DNA from: Candidatus Eisenbergiella merdigallinarum
GTDB lineage: Bacteria > Bacillota > Clostridia > Lachnospirales > Lachnospiraceae
Length of the DNA stretch: 64,000 bases
Assembly: GCA_019119355.1 (NCBI GenBank)
Contig: DWXE01000039.1
Span: 88,749-152,748, forward strand
Direction of reading: 5' to 3'
The notes beneath the pieces are model-generated. The model had not been told where the DNA came from. It was given only the letters and a program-made list of their open reading frames with translations, and did not search any database. Numbering within the stretch: the first letter of the stretch is position 1; each line of letters opens with the position of its first letter. Shown here piece after piece: positions 55,906 to 63,991 of this stretch. The translations under genes and the position numbers were made by a program.

Positions 55906-57594
55906 TTAAAACGGGTCGATATAGCGGTCGAAATCGATGATTTCGTCCCGGTGTTCCCTGCGGTGCTTCATGATGGCCTGACGCCGCCGGCTTCGGGTAC
56001 GATTGCGAAGCGCGGAGTAAATTACGAGGATCAGGATGACCAGGGCGGCGATTCCGCCCAGGATCAGGGCGCCGTTGCGGATATTCACGAAGACGACGTT
56101 TTGAGGGCCGGACTGTCCGCCCGAATCCCCGCCCCGGGAAGTCCCGGAAGCGGCGGGAAGGGCTGATGCCTGTCCGGAATCCGAAGCCGCGCTGTCCGCC
56201 TCTCCGGATTCCCCGGCTTCCGGTTCAGGCGTTTCGCCAAAAGTGGGTTCCGCCCCGGAGGACGCTGCGGCCGGAGATTCATCGACCGCGGCGGCGGTAT
56301 CGGAAGCGGGAACGGAACCGGTATCACCGATAGTTTCGGCAGCGGTATCGGCGGAAGGATCCGCGTTGAAATCGTAGGTGGAAATGTGATCCGAGAAGAG
56401 GACGGCGGCCGTTCCCACCGGCTGATCGTTCCAGCTGTATCGGATGAGGGCCGCCTGCCCGTCGGCCACGTTCTCATAATCCAGTTCGGAGGTCACATCC
56501 GCGAAGGAGGCGTCCGAAGGCAGCACCACATAGGAGGAGCCGTCCAGGGACAGGATGGGCTCCGAGTCGCCGAAAATATCGTTTTCCGTCATGAAAAAGC
56601 CGTTGCCCTGAATGCTGTAGGTGGTGTCGTTTTCCGACGCGTTGACCGCCTGGAAATTGCTGAAGCCGTAGTTGAACAGATCGATGGTATCCGTGAACTG
56701 CATGGGGGATTCGTCCTCCATCACCACGCAGATCAGCTTCAGGCCGTCCTTCTGCGCGCAGGAAACCAGGTTCTGCCGGGCTTTGGACGTATAGCCGGTC
56801 TTGCTGCCCACAAGGTATTCATAGGCGTACTTTTTCCCGGGGAGGAGGTTGTTCTTGCTGTTGGGAATCAGCTCCCGGGAGAGGGTTGGGCTCTCCGGAA
56901 TGACATAGCTGGCCGTGCTGGACATCTTGCAGAGCAATTCGTCGGAAAAAAACTTCTGCGCGATGAGCGCCATGTCGTGAGCGGAGGTATAGTGTTCGTC
57001 GTCGTGGATTCCGTTGGTGGTCACGAAGTGGGAATCCGTACATCCCAGCTGTTCCGCCGTCCGGTTCATCAGATCCACAAAAGCGTCTATGCTGCCGCTG
57101 ATATGTTCCCCGATGGCGTTGCCGCATTCGTTGCCGGATCCAACCAGAAGCCCGTAAAGGGACTGCTCCATGGAGATGGACTCCCCGACCTTGATGCCGA
57201 TGTTGGAGTCCTCCCGCCAGTTGATGCTGTTGACCGCTTCCGAAGAATATTCCACCGTTTCGTCCAGGGAACTGCTCTGCCGGGCGATCCAGGCGGTGAG
57301 GATCTTCGTGGTGCTGGCGGGGTAAAGCTGCTCATGGATGTTCTTGGCATAGAGGATGGTGCCGGTGTTGGCTTCCATGAGGATGGCGGATCTGGCGCTG
57401 ACAGCCGGGCCCTGGGGCCATCCGTCGATCTGGTTGCTCTCGATGGTCATGAGTTTGTTGGCTTCGGCGCGCGCCTGATAGTCGATGACTTCCGCATGAA
57501 CGGTCAAAAATGCTCCGCCCATAAGGTGGAGTCCCAGACCGGCCGCTATAAAAAAGGAAAAGATCCTTCTTTTCCTGAAAAATTTTAAATTCAT
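55906..57594 (-). CDS. dacA: D-alanyl-D-alanine carboxypeptidase (PBP5/DacA family)
   Basis: 562 residues. Signal peptide at residues 1-35. The penicilloyl serine transferase motifs: SxxK as STTK (about residue 94), SGN (about residue 151) and KTG (about residue 262). A middle stretch rich in Ser/Ala/Glu (about 425-505) is a low-complexity linker, and a C-terminal helix (GALILGGIAALVILILVIYSAL) anchors it. It trims peptidoglycan pentapeptides. Start ATG 57594. Confidence 0.92.
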   Translation of the reverse strand: MNLKFFRKRRIFSFFIAAGLGLHLMGGAFLTVHAEVIDYQARAEANKLMTIESNQIDGWPQGPAVSARSAILMEANTGTILYAKNIHEQLYPASTTKILTAWIARQSSSLDETVEYSSEAVNSINWREDSNIGIKVGESISMEQSLYGLLVGSGNECGNAIGEHISGSIDAFVDLMNRTAEQLGCTDSHFVTTNGIHDDEHYTSAHDMALIAQKFFSDELLCKMSSTASYVIPESPTLSRELIPNSKNNLLPGKKYAYEYLVGSKTGYTSKARQNLVSCAQKDGLKLICVVMEDESPMQFTDTIDLFNYGFSNFQAVNASENDTTYSIQGNGFFMTENDIFGDSEPILSLDGSSYVVLPSDASFADVTSELDYENVADGQAALIRYSWNDQPVGTAAVLFSDHISTYDFNADPSADTAAETIGDTGSVPASDTAAAVDESPAAASSGAEPTFGETPEPEAGESGEADSAASDSGQASALPAASGTSRGGDSGGQSGPQNVVFVNIRNGALILGGIAALVILILVIYSALRNRTRSRRRQAIMKHRREHRDEIIDFDRYIDPF

Positions 57595-57708
57595 TTCAAT
57601 TCCTGCCTTTTTTTATCGTTGGAATTTATGATACACTATTCCCGGCGAAATTTTAAGTAGAGAAACAAAAAATTCACAATTTCTTAAAGACTGAAGGGAA
57701 GAAAAACG

Positions 57709-58347
57709 ATGAGGTTACGCAATATTACCGGTTCCAGGGAGATGATAAGGGAAAGCGGGTTCGTGGTTCACGAGCCGGAGGAGATGCGGGGAAGGTGGAA
57801 GGAAGCGTTTGGAAGCGACGCCCCGCTCCACGTGGAGATCGGGATGGGAAAGGGAAGGTTTTTGATGGACATGGCCCGGCTGCATCCGGAGATCAGCTAC
57901 ATCGGAATTGAAAAATATTCCAGCGTGTTGCTGCGCGCCATTCAGAAAATGCAGGAGGATCCCCTCCCCAACGTGAAATTCATCCGGATGGACGCGGAGG
58001 AGATCGAAGCCGTGTTCGGGGAAGGGGAGGTGGACCGGATCTACCTGAATTTTTCCGATCCGTGGCCGAAGGACAGGCACGCCAAAAGGCGGCTGGAGTC
58101 CCGTCAGTTTCTGAAGCGCTACGACCGGATCCTGAAAAAGGACGGTCAGATCGAATTTAAGACGGACAACCGGGAGCTGTTCGCCTTCGCGCTGGAAGAG
58201 CTGCCGGAAGCCGGATGGAGAGCGAAGGCGGTGACCTGGGATCTGCACGGCGATCCCGCGATGAACGAAGGAAACGTGATGACGGAGTACGAGGAACGGT
58301 TTTCTTCGTTGGGGAATCCCATCTGCAAATATATCATTGAACGGTGA
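57709..58347 (+). CDS. trmB: tRNA (guanine46-N7)-methyltransferase
   Basis: 212 residues. SAM motif VEIGMGKGRFLMDMA (about residue 40) and NFSDPWPKDRHAKRRL (about residue 113) are typical of TrmB. It methylates G46 of tRNAs. ATG 57709 has AAGGGAAG upstream. Confidence 0.96.
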   Translation: MRLRNITGSREMIRESGFVVHEPEEMRGRWKEAFGSDAPLHVEIGMGKGRFLMDMARLHPEISYIGIEKYSSVLLRAIQKMQEDPLPNVKFIRMDAEEIEAVFGEGEVDRIYLNFSDPWPKDRHAKRRLESRQFLKRYDRILKKDGQIEFKTDNRELFAFALEELPEAGWRAKAVTWDLHGDPAMNEGNVMTEYEERFSSLGNPICKYIIER

Positions 58348-58380
58348 GGCAGGGAAAAAGAACGGCAGGGAATCGGAAAA

Positions 58381-58452
58381 ATGGAAAGTGCACTTGACAT
58401 TTCTCCAATTCCCTGTTATATTATACTCAGAAATGGAAAGTAAACTTTCCAT
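58381..58452 (+). promoter_or_regulatory. Promoter and operators of the HTH/membrane module
   Basis: TTGACA (58394-58399), 17-base spacer, TATATT (58417-58422). ATGGAAAGTAAACTTTCCAT (58433-58452) is a perfect 9-bp inverted repeat with two centre bases, just downstream of the start site. A partly similar ATGGAAAGTGCACTT (58381-58395) overlaps the -35. These are probable operators for the HTH protein that follows. Confidence 0.82.
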
Positions 58453-58477
58453 ATCGAAGAGAAGAAAGGAGGACGCT

Positions 58478-58681
58478 TTGAAAAACCGACTGGAAGAACT
58501 GAGGAAGAACCGGGGGATCAATCAGGAGGAACTGGCAGCGGTGCTGGGAGTATCCAGACAGACCATCGGATCCCTGGAGAACGGCAGGTACAATCCGTCG
58601 ATCCTTCTGGCTTTTAAAATCGCCCGGTATTTTCAAATGAACATTGAGGAAATTTTCATTTACGAGGAGGATGGAACATGA
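58478..58681 (+). CDS. Xre-family HTH regulator
   Basis: 67 residues, TTG start at 58478 with AAAGGAGG upstream. HTH: LEELRKNRGINQEELAAVLG and VSRQTIGSLENGRYNPSILL. It overlaps the membrane-protein gene by ATGA. It should repress its own operon via the palindrome at 58433-58452. Confidence 0.9.
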   Translation: MKNRLEELRKNRGINQEELAAVLGVSRQTIGSLENGRYNPSILLAFKIARYFQMNIEEIFIYEEDGT

Positions 58682-59109
58682 AAAAGAGAAATGCAGGCGT
58701 TCTGTTGATTCTGGCGGGAGCGGTCCTGGCCGGCATCGGGCTGTATCTGCTCCGCGCGCAGGTGGATCCCGAAGGGATCCTGCTGGTGCTGCCCTTTCTT
58801 TGCATCGGCGCAGGCTGCGGGATCTTCGGACACGGCGTGGGGGATTTGGGCAACTGGCTGGCGATGAGGAAACACCCGGAGCTGGAGCGGCAGATGCGGA
58901 TCGAAAAGGACGACGAGCGCAACGTCGCCATTTCCAATCGGGCCAAAGCGAAGGCCTTCGACGGAATGCTGTTCGTGCTCGCCGCCCTGATGGTTTCTTT
59001 CGCGCTGATGGGCGCGGATATGGCGGTGGTGCTTCTTCTGGTTTTCGCCTATCTGTTCGTCGTGGGCGAATTCATTTACTACCTCAACAGGTATCAGAAA
59101 GAAATGTGA
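58678..59109 (+). CDS. Small membrane protein, partner of HTH regulator
   Basis: 143 residues with four hydrophobic segments (about residues 8-25, 37-55, 98-115, 118-137) and a basic/acidic loop (KHPELERQMRIEKDDERN) typical of the membrane partners of short HTH regulators (DUF2178-like). It is coupled to the HTH gene. Function unknown. Confidence 0.75.
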   Translation: MKKRNAGVLLILAGAVLAGIGLYLLRAQVDPEGILLVLPFLCIGAGCGIFGHGVGDLGNWLAMRKHPELERQMRIEKDDERNVAISNRAKAKAFDGMLFVLAALMVSFALMGADMAVVLLLVFAYLFVVGEFIYYLNRYQKEM

Positions 59110-59120
59110 GGCAGGCGCGA

Positions 59121-59366
59121 TCAGAACAGGTTGGCGAATTCGGAATTGCTCTTGATCCGGCCTCCGTGAATAGCGGCCTCCATCTCCAGATCCATGTTGG
59201 GAGGAGACTGCGGTTCGGGCAGCGTCAGATCGTCGTCCGCGGTGCGCATTTCTTTTTTACCGGAGATCTGGCGTTTGTAGTCCCAGCTGCGGTAAAGGGA
59301 AAGGCCGACGGGAACGAGAATCAGGGCGAGGATAATCGCCACAAGACAAAGCAGGGAAACGTTCAT
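59121..59366 (-). CDS. Small single-pass membrane protein
   Basis: 81 residues from ATG 59366 with AAGGAGG upstream. One N-terminal helix (VSLLCLVAIILALILVPVGLSLY) and a soluble, partly acidic tail. Unknown function. The longer in-frame ORF upstream is not needed. Confidence 0.65.
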   Translation of the reverse strand: MNVSLLCLVAIILALILVPVGLSLYRSWDYKRQISGKKEMRTADDDLTLPEPQSPPNMDLEMEAAIHGGRIKSNSEFANLF

Positions 59367-59428
59367 ATACAGGACCTCCTTTCTGATCTTATCGTACCAT
59401 ACTTCCGCCTGTTTTCCAACTGAAATGC

Positions 59429-59482
59429 AGGGCGCTGTGAGGGAAAAAGAAATCATCGTATCCCTCTGCAGCGCCCTTTTCG
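59429..59482 (+). terminator. Orphan terminator-like hairpin
   Basis: AGGGCGCTG (59429-59437) / CAGCGCCCT (59469-59477) with an inner GAGGGA/TCCCTC pair, followed by TTTTCG. No plus-strand gene ends nearby, so it may end a small RNA between the divergent genes. Confidence 0.5.
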
Positions 59483-59583
59483 CATACAGGTTTTGACAAT
59501 AAATGCCAAAAAAGGTAAAATGTGGATAATGGCCGCAGGTCAGACCGTACAGCGTGGATTTTTTGGGAAAAGCGGAGGGCGAC

Positions 59584-60903
59584 GTGGAAAAGAAGTATCT
59601 GGACATCGATGTATATGAAGCTTTTCAGCGGAGGATGGATTTCATCTTTCAGGAATTCGACAACATCTATGTTTCCTTCAGCGGGGGCAAGGACAGCGCA
59701 TTGCTGCTGCACATGCTGATGGATTACATGAAGCGCAATCAAATACGCAAAAGGATCGGCGTATTCCATCAGGATTTTGAAGCGCAGTATAAGTTTACGA
59801 CCGAATTTGTGACGCAGATGTTCGAGCTGTACCTGCCCCGGATCGAGCCCTACTGGGTCTGCCTGCCCATGGCGGTGCGCACCGCGCTGAGCAACTACCA
59901 GATGTACTGGTATCCCTGGGACGATAAGAAGAAGGAAATATGGGTGCGGCCGCTTCCGAATAAGCCATATGTGATCCATATGGGGAGAAATCCGTTCTTT
60001 TTGTACAAGTATAAAATGCTGCAGGAGGATCTGGCCAAGCAGTTCGGGCGGTGGTACCGTCAGATCCATGCGAACCGGAAGACCGTGTGCCTGCTGGGGA
60101 TCCGGGCGGACGAGTCCCTGCAGCGTTACAATGGCTTTCTGAATAAAAAATATGGATACGGCGATCAGTGCTGGATTTCGCGGCAGTTTAAGGACGTATG
60201 GACCGCGTCCCCGCTGTATGACTGGACCACTTCCGACGTGTGGACCGCCTACGCCAGGTTCGGCTATCCTTATAATAAGCTTTACGACCTGTATCATAAG
60301 GCGGGATTGAAGCCCTCCCAGATGCGGGTGGCTTCCCCCTTCAACGACTGCGCCAAGGAATCGCTGAACCTTTACCGGGTGCTGGAGCCGGAAACCTGGA
60401 CGAAGCTGGTGGGCAGGGTACAGGGGGCGAATTTCACCTCCATTTATGCGAAGACAAAGGCCATGGGCTATCGCAACATCACCCTTCCGCCGGGGCATAC
60501 CTGGAAATCCTACACCCTGTTTTTGCTGGACACGCTTCCGGCCAGGCTGCGCAACAACTATGTCAAAAAGTTCAAAACCTCCATCGAGTTCTGGCACAAC
60601 ACCGGCGGGGGGCTCTCGGAGGAAACCATTCAGGAGCTTTTGGAAAAAGGATATCAGATCGAGAGAAACGGAGTCTCGAACTACACGCTGGACAAGAAGT
60701 CGCGGGTGATTTTCAAACAGGATATTCCGGACGATACGGACGATATCAGGACCACGAAGGACATCCCCTCCTGGAAGCGGATGTGTTACTGCATCCTGAA
60801 AAACGATCATCTCTGCAGATTTATGGGCTTTGGCCTTTTGCGGGAGGACAAAAAGAGGGTCGATATGATCCGGGAAAAATACCAGGGAATGGAGGGAATC
60901 TGA
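59584..60903 (+). CDS. IbrA-like PAPS-reductase-family protein (DUF3440)
   Basis: 439 residues with GTG 59584 chosen because GGAGGG lies just upstream; GTG 59554 is possible. The ATP-pyrophosphatase loop reads VSFSGGKDSALLLHML (about residue 30). The rest has GIRADESLQRYNGF and WTTSDVWTAYARFGYPYNKLY, as in the IbrA/DUF3440 branch of PAPS reductases. Sulfate-assimilation genes are absent. The adjacent ParB-like gene makes this an IbrA-IbrB-like pair. The biochemical role is not known. Confidence 0.87.
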   Translation: MEKKYLDIDVYEAFQRRMDFIFQEFDNIYVSFSGGKDSALLLHMLMDYMKRNQIRKRIGVFHQDFEAQYKFTTEFVTQMFELYLPRIEPYWVCLPMAVRTALSNYQMYWYPWDDKKKEIWVRPLPNKPYVIHMGRNPFFLYKYKMLQEDLAKQFGRWYRQIHANRKTVCLLGIRADESLQRYNGFLNKKYGYGDQCWISRQFKDVWTASPLYDWTTSDVWTAYARFGYPYNKLYDLYHKAGLKPSQMRVASPFNDCAKESLNLYRVLEPETWTKLVGRVQGANFTSIYAKTKAMGYRNITLPPGHTWKSYTLFLLDTLPARLRNNYVKKFKTSIEFWHNTGGGLSEETIQELLEKGYQIERNGVSNYTLDKKSRVIFKQDIPDDTDDIRTTKDIPSWKRMCYCILKNDHLCRFMGFGLLREDKKRVDMIREKYQGMEGI

Positions 60904-61500
60904 ATGCACTACGAAAGTCCTGTCTATCATGTGATCCGAGTGCCGATCGAAAAGATCGAGCCCAACAGCTACAATCCCAACGCCGTCGCGCCGCCGGAGA
61001 TGCGGCTTTTATATGACAGCATCAAGGAGGACGGATATACCATGCCGATCGTGTGTTACTACGACAACCGGCGGGACGTATACATCATCGTGGACGGGTT
61101 TCACAGATACCGGGTGATGCTGGATTATCCGGATATCTATCGGCGGGAAGAGGGAAAGCTTCCGGTTTCCGTCATCAACAAACCGCTGGATCAGCGGATG
61201 GCCAGCACCATCCGGCACAATCGGGCCCGGGGCTCCCACGATGTGGAGCTGATGAGCAATATTGTCCGGGAACTGCATGAAATCGGGCGGAGCGACGCCT
61301 GGATCTCCAGGCATCTTGGAATGGACCGGGACGAGATTTTGCGGCTGAAGCAGATTACGGGGCTGACCGCCCTGTTCAAGGATAAGGAATTCGGAAAGGC
61401 CTGGATCCCGGAAGAAAAAGAGGGCGGGCGGGAGCGCAGGAAAAAGGCCGTGCAGGAAGCGCAGGAGCCGATTGAGGATTTAGAGGAAGAGTTGATCTGA
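60904..61500 (+). CDS. IbrB-like ParB/sulfiredoxin-fold protein
   Basis: 198 residues beginning at 60904, immediately after its partner. ParB/Srx core: IEPNSYNPNAVAPPEM, VDGFHRYRVM (GxHRxxR, phosphate-binding) and IRHNRARGSHD. C-terminal part has a HTH-like RSDAWISRHLGMDRDEILRL. In E. coli ECOR-9 homologues IbrA and IbrB together activate eib genes; the mechanism is unresolved as far as I know. Confidence 0.88.
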   Translation: MHYESPVYHVIRVPIEKIEPNSYNPNAVAPPEMRLLYDSIKEDGYTMPIVCYYDNRRDVYIIVDGFHRYRVMLDYPDIYRREEGKLPVSVINKPLDQRMASTIRHNRARGSHDVELMSNIVRELHEIGRSDAWISRHLGMDRDEILRLKQITGLTALFKDKEFGKAWIPEEKEGGRERRKKAVQEAQEPIEDLEEELI

Positions 61501-61503
61501 ACG

Positions 61504-61570
61504 AAAGAGACAGACCTGAGAGATACGGGCGTTTTGATGCTTTGAATCTCCGTTGGTCTGTCTCTTTTCC
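61504..61570 (+). terminator. Rho-independent terminator after the IbrB-like gene
   Basis: 13-bp stem AAAGAGACAGACC (61504-61516) / GGTCTGTCTCTTT (61555-61567), with an inner GAGAT/ATCTC stem and a T-rich end. Confidence 0.8.
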
Positions 61571-61628
61571 TGTCACGGCGCTTCTACAGCGCCGGTTGAG
61601 TTCCTTTTAGCAGGCGATCCCGTTTCTG

Positions 61629-62828
61629 TCAGTTTCGCACGATGGCGTACGTTCCGAAGCAGTTGGCCTGAATGGTAATGGTTTCGGGGTTCGTATCGGT
61701 ATCTTCCATCTGAACCAGCTGTCCGGACGGATCGACGCACCAGACGGAAAACGCCTTGCTGGAATCGACGCTCCACTTCGGCAGAGCGATCACGATTTCC
61801 ACAGGTGCGCTGGAAGTCCGGACCGTCTGACAACCGCTGGCGGTGAAATGGTAGAGATCCATATCGATCACGGAAACCAGCTGTTTTCCTACGATCTGTG
61901 CGGCCTGCGAATAGATTTCCTGTTCCTCCCAGTCGCGGTTATCGCACACATAAAAGGTGAGCTTTTCCTTGCTGGCGGGATCCTGCACCGCGCCGACGCT
62001 GTTGTATACGTCCGCCAGAGGGGATTTTACCGCAACGCCGCCCACCGCTTTGGCGGAGTATACGCCGTCGACGGAAGAGGTGATGCTGGCGCCGCCCGCC
62101 GACACCACATTTCTGGGAGCTTCGACGACCGCATCGGCGGTATCGTCGCCGCCGTTATCGCCATCGTCACGGCTGCCGGATTCCTCCCGGCCCTCATCGC
62201 TGCTGCCGGATTCTTCCTGCGCGTCATCGTTGGAATCGTCGTCGGAAGGCTTGTCCGATCTGGGAGAGAACAGGAAAGTAAACTTGTTTCCGCCTTTATC
62301 GTCGGAAAAATACTTACTCTCCAGATCGAAAGTATATTGATATCCGTCCTTTTCTATCACTATACGGGAAACGTTGAAGGTAAAATATCCGAGGACATAA
62401 GCAGGGCTAACGGTGTAGGTGCCGTCGTCGTTCTTCGACCAGTTGCGGCCTGCGGATTGCGAAGTTACGATATCATAGTCGACCACGACAACATCGCTCC
62501 ATTCCTCTGTAAAGGAAATTTTCATCTCCGGCTCATTCAGGATATATTCCTGACCGGCCTGTGCCTCGTAAATAGTAGTAAACTCCGGTTCGAAGCCGAT
62601 GGACGTAATGACGCTCTCCACATCGGGGGTTTCGGACGGGCTGACCTTGATGGGGGATTCGGAGCCGTCCTGACCGGAATTTTCGGACCCGGAGGTTTCG
62701 GTTTCGGAAGTTTCGGTTTCGGAGGCTTCCGTTTCCTGGGAAGCGGGCTGTGAGGAAGTTTCCGCCTGCACGGTCATGCTTCCCGCCAGAGCTGCGCACA
62801 GAAAGGCGATCAACAGTTTTTTCTTCAT
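61629..62828 (-). CDS. Secreted acidic protein of unknown function
   Basis: 399 residues from ATG 62828 with AGGAGA upstream. Signal peptide at 1-24 (KKKLLIAFLCAALAGSMTVQA). A Ser/Glu/Thr repeat follows (about 26-65: SETETSETET), then a beta-rich domain (about 75-185), an Asp/Ser/Glu/Gly linker (about 190-230) and a second domain (about 240-399). No anchor motif. The family is not recognised; it may be a cell-surface or secreted protein. Confidence 0.7.
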   Translation of the reverse strand: MKKKLLIAFLCAALAGSMTVQAETSSQPASQETEASETETSETETSGSENSGQDGSESPIKVSPSETPDVESVITSIGFEPEFTTIYEAQAGQEYILNEPEMKISFTEEWSDVVVVDYDIVTSQSAGRNWSKNDDGTYTVSPAYVLGYFTFNVSRIVIEKDGYQYTFDLESKYFSDDKGGNKFTFLFSPRSDKPSDDDSNDDAQEESGSSDEGREESGSRDDGDNGGDDTADAVVEAPRNVVSAGGASITSSVDGVYSAKAVGGVAVKSPLADVYNSVGAVQDPASKEKLTFYVCDNRDWEEQEIYSQAAQIVGKQLVSVIDMDLYHFTASGCQTVRTSSAPVEIVIALPKWSVDSSKAFSVWCVDPSGQLVQMEDTDTNPETITIQANCFGTYAIVRN

Positions 62829-62957
62829 AGATTTTCTCCTTTTTCTGTTAGTATATTTTTTCTTCATTATAGATACATTTTTCAGTATATGCAAGAAAAA
62901 TAAAAAAAATTATTCTAGTAGACATAACGGAGTATAACAAGGAAAAGAGAGGATATA

Positions 62958-63176
62958 TTGATAAGCTATAGCCCTTTGTGGAAGACGATGGAGAGACGGG
63001 GGATAACCACATACACTCTGATCGTGCGGTACCATATCAACCCGAGAACCATAAATAGTTTGAAACATAACCTTTCCATTACGATGTTTACTTTAGAAAA
63101 ATTATGCACCATACTAAACTGCAGGCCGAACGATGTGGTCGAGTTCATCGAAACCGCTGACGAACCTCAACCGTAG
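62958..63176 (+). CDS. Small HTH regulator
   Basis: 72 residues, TTG start at 62958 with GAGAGGA upstream. YSPLWKTMERRGITTYTLIV, INPRTINSLKHNLSI, and the end CTILNCRPNDVVEFIE are typical of the Cro/C1-type short HTH proteins (YozG-like). A terminator follows at 63221. Confidence 0.8.
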   Translation: MISYSPLWKTMERRGITTYTLIVRYHINPRTINSLKHNLSITMFTLEKLCTILNCRPNDVVEFIETADEPQP

Positions 63177-63220
63177 GCGCATTCGGGTGTATGCAAAATA
63201 GAATAGAAATGCAACGTGCG

Positions 63221-63252
63221 CAGGCGATTTCAACCGGAAATCGCCTGTTTTT
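63221..63252 (+). terminator. Rho-independent terminator after the HTH gene
   Basis: 11-bp stem CAGGCGATTTC (63221-63231) / GAAATCGCCTG (63237-63247), followed by TTTTT. Confidence 0.88.
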
Positions 63253-63331
63253 AAACGACAGGAAAGCGCGCCGTCAGGCGAACTCTGAAATCCAAAACGC
63301 TCAAAGGCAGAAAAAAGATTTTTTCTTCCCA

Positions 63332-63360
63332 TTGACTTTTGGCAAATTTTTTTGTATTAT
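63332..63360 (+). promoter_or_regulatory. Promoter of tRNA-Pro
   Basis: TTGACT (63332-63337), 17-base spacer, TATTAT (63355-63360), 21 bases before the tRNA. Confidence 0.8.
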
Positions 63361-63381
63361 AAGATAGTTCGATAACACAAT

Positions 63382-63455
63382 CGAAGCGTGGCTCAGTTTG
63401 GTAGAGCGCTGCGTTCGGGACGCAGAGGTCGCAGGTTCAAATCCTGTCGCTTCGA
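63382..63455 (+). tRNA. tRNA-Pro(CGG), CCA not encoded
   Basis: Acceptor CGAAGCG/CGCTTCG, D arm GCTCAGTTTGGTAGAGC, anticodon stem CTGCG/CGCAG with loop TTCGGGA (anticodon CGG), T arm GCAGG-TTCAAAT-CCTGT. No encoded CCA. Reads CCG codons. Confidence 0.94.
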
Positions 63456-63465
63456 CGCTGACGTT

Positions 63466-63512
63466 AAAGTCTCCAAAACCCTGTAAGAATGCGGGGTTCG
63501 GAGACTTTATTT
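63466..63512 (+). terminator. Rho-independent terminator of tRNA-Pro
   Basis: AAAGTCTCC ... GGAGACTTT with AACCC/GGGTT inner pairs, followed by ATTTTTG. Confidence 0.82.
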
Positions 63513-63560
63513 TTGCGCCTAAAACGTAATTGAATTTGGCGAAGAACGCTATTTTGCCAG

Positions 63561-63582
63561 AAAGTACACCAAAAGTACACCA
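63561..63582. repeat. Tandem 11-bp repeat AAAGTACACCA
   Basis: Two perfect direct copies, 63561-63571 and 63572-63582, about 105 bp after tRNA-Pro. Such sequence is reminiscent of the ends of tyrosine-recombinase genes or attachment regions, but no integrase gene is visible here. Confidence 0.6.
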
Positions 63583-63684
63583 AACTTTTTAAGCAAAAAT
63601 GTCCGCAGAGGTCATGGAGATCATACACAGGTTACTCGCTGAGGTGTTCAGTCTCCGGCGATTGAAGCGCGCATTTTCCCAGGA

Positions 63685-63715
63685 AAAAGAGCCTCCCATT
63701 GCGGGAAACTCTTTT
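63685..63715. terminator. Hairpin, terminator-like on the minus strand
   Basis: AAAAGAG (63685-63691) / CTCTTTT (63709-63715) with an inner TCCC/GGGA stem; on the minus strand it ends in CTCTTTTT. It could end an antisense RNA from the peptide locus to its right. Confidence 0.5.
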
Positions 63716-63817
63716 CTATGCTATCCTTTACTACAGGGATGTCACTAAAGTGGCGGTGGTTGGCTCTTTCGCCAGATTTCATGTCTGAGAGCTTCCTGAA
63801 TCCGGGAGGTGGTTCAC

Positions 63818-63850
63818 ATGGGAAAATATACGGAAGAGGAGACTGTCTGA
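63818..63850 (+). CDS. Ten-residue leader peptide with strong ribosome site
   Basis: MGKYTEEETV then stop, preceded by GGGAGGTGG seven bases upstream. The stop is directly followed by the ATG of the hydrophobic peptide gene, so it could couple or modulate its translation. Confidence 0.4.
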   Translation: MGKYTEEETV

Positions 63851-63979
63851 ATGAACTTCACCGTTGTTGTGGATGTTGTTATCAAGATACTCAACTGCAT
63901 GGTTGGTATCATTAACACATACATAGCAGTGAAAAAGAATTTAGATAATCAAAAAGACAACCACCACGGCAAAAGGTAA
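63851..63979 (+). CDS. Small hydrophobic peptide, possible type I toxin
   Basis: 42 residues: MNFTVVVDVVIKILNCMVGI and on to IAVKKN, then a hydrophilic DNQKDNHHGKR tail. One membrane helix with a charged C-terminus is the shape of type I toxins. The stop codon lies in the loop of a terminator (stem 63951-63962 / 63980-63991). AGAGGAG lies ten bases upstream. It is too short for usual gene finders; I do not recognise a named family. Confidence 0.5.
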   Translation: MNFTVVVDVVIKILNCMVGIINTYIAVKKNLDNQKDNHHGKR

Positions 63980-63991
63980 GGTTGTCTTTTT
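63951..63991 (+). terminator. Terminator overlapping the peptide gene
   Basis: 12-bp stem AAAAAGACAACC / GGTTGTCTTTTT with a 17-base loop that includes the stop codon of the peptide gene. Confidence 0.82.
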
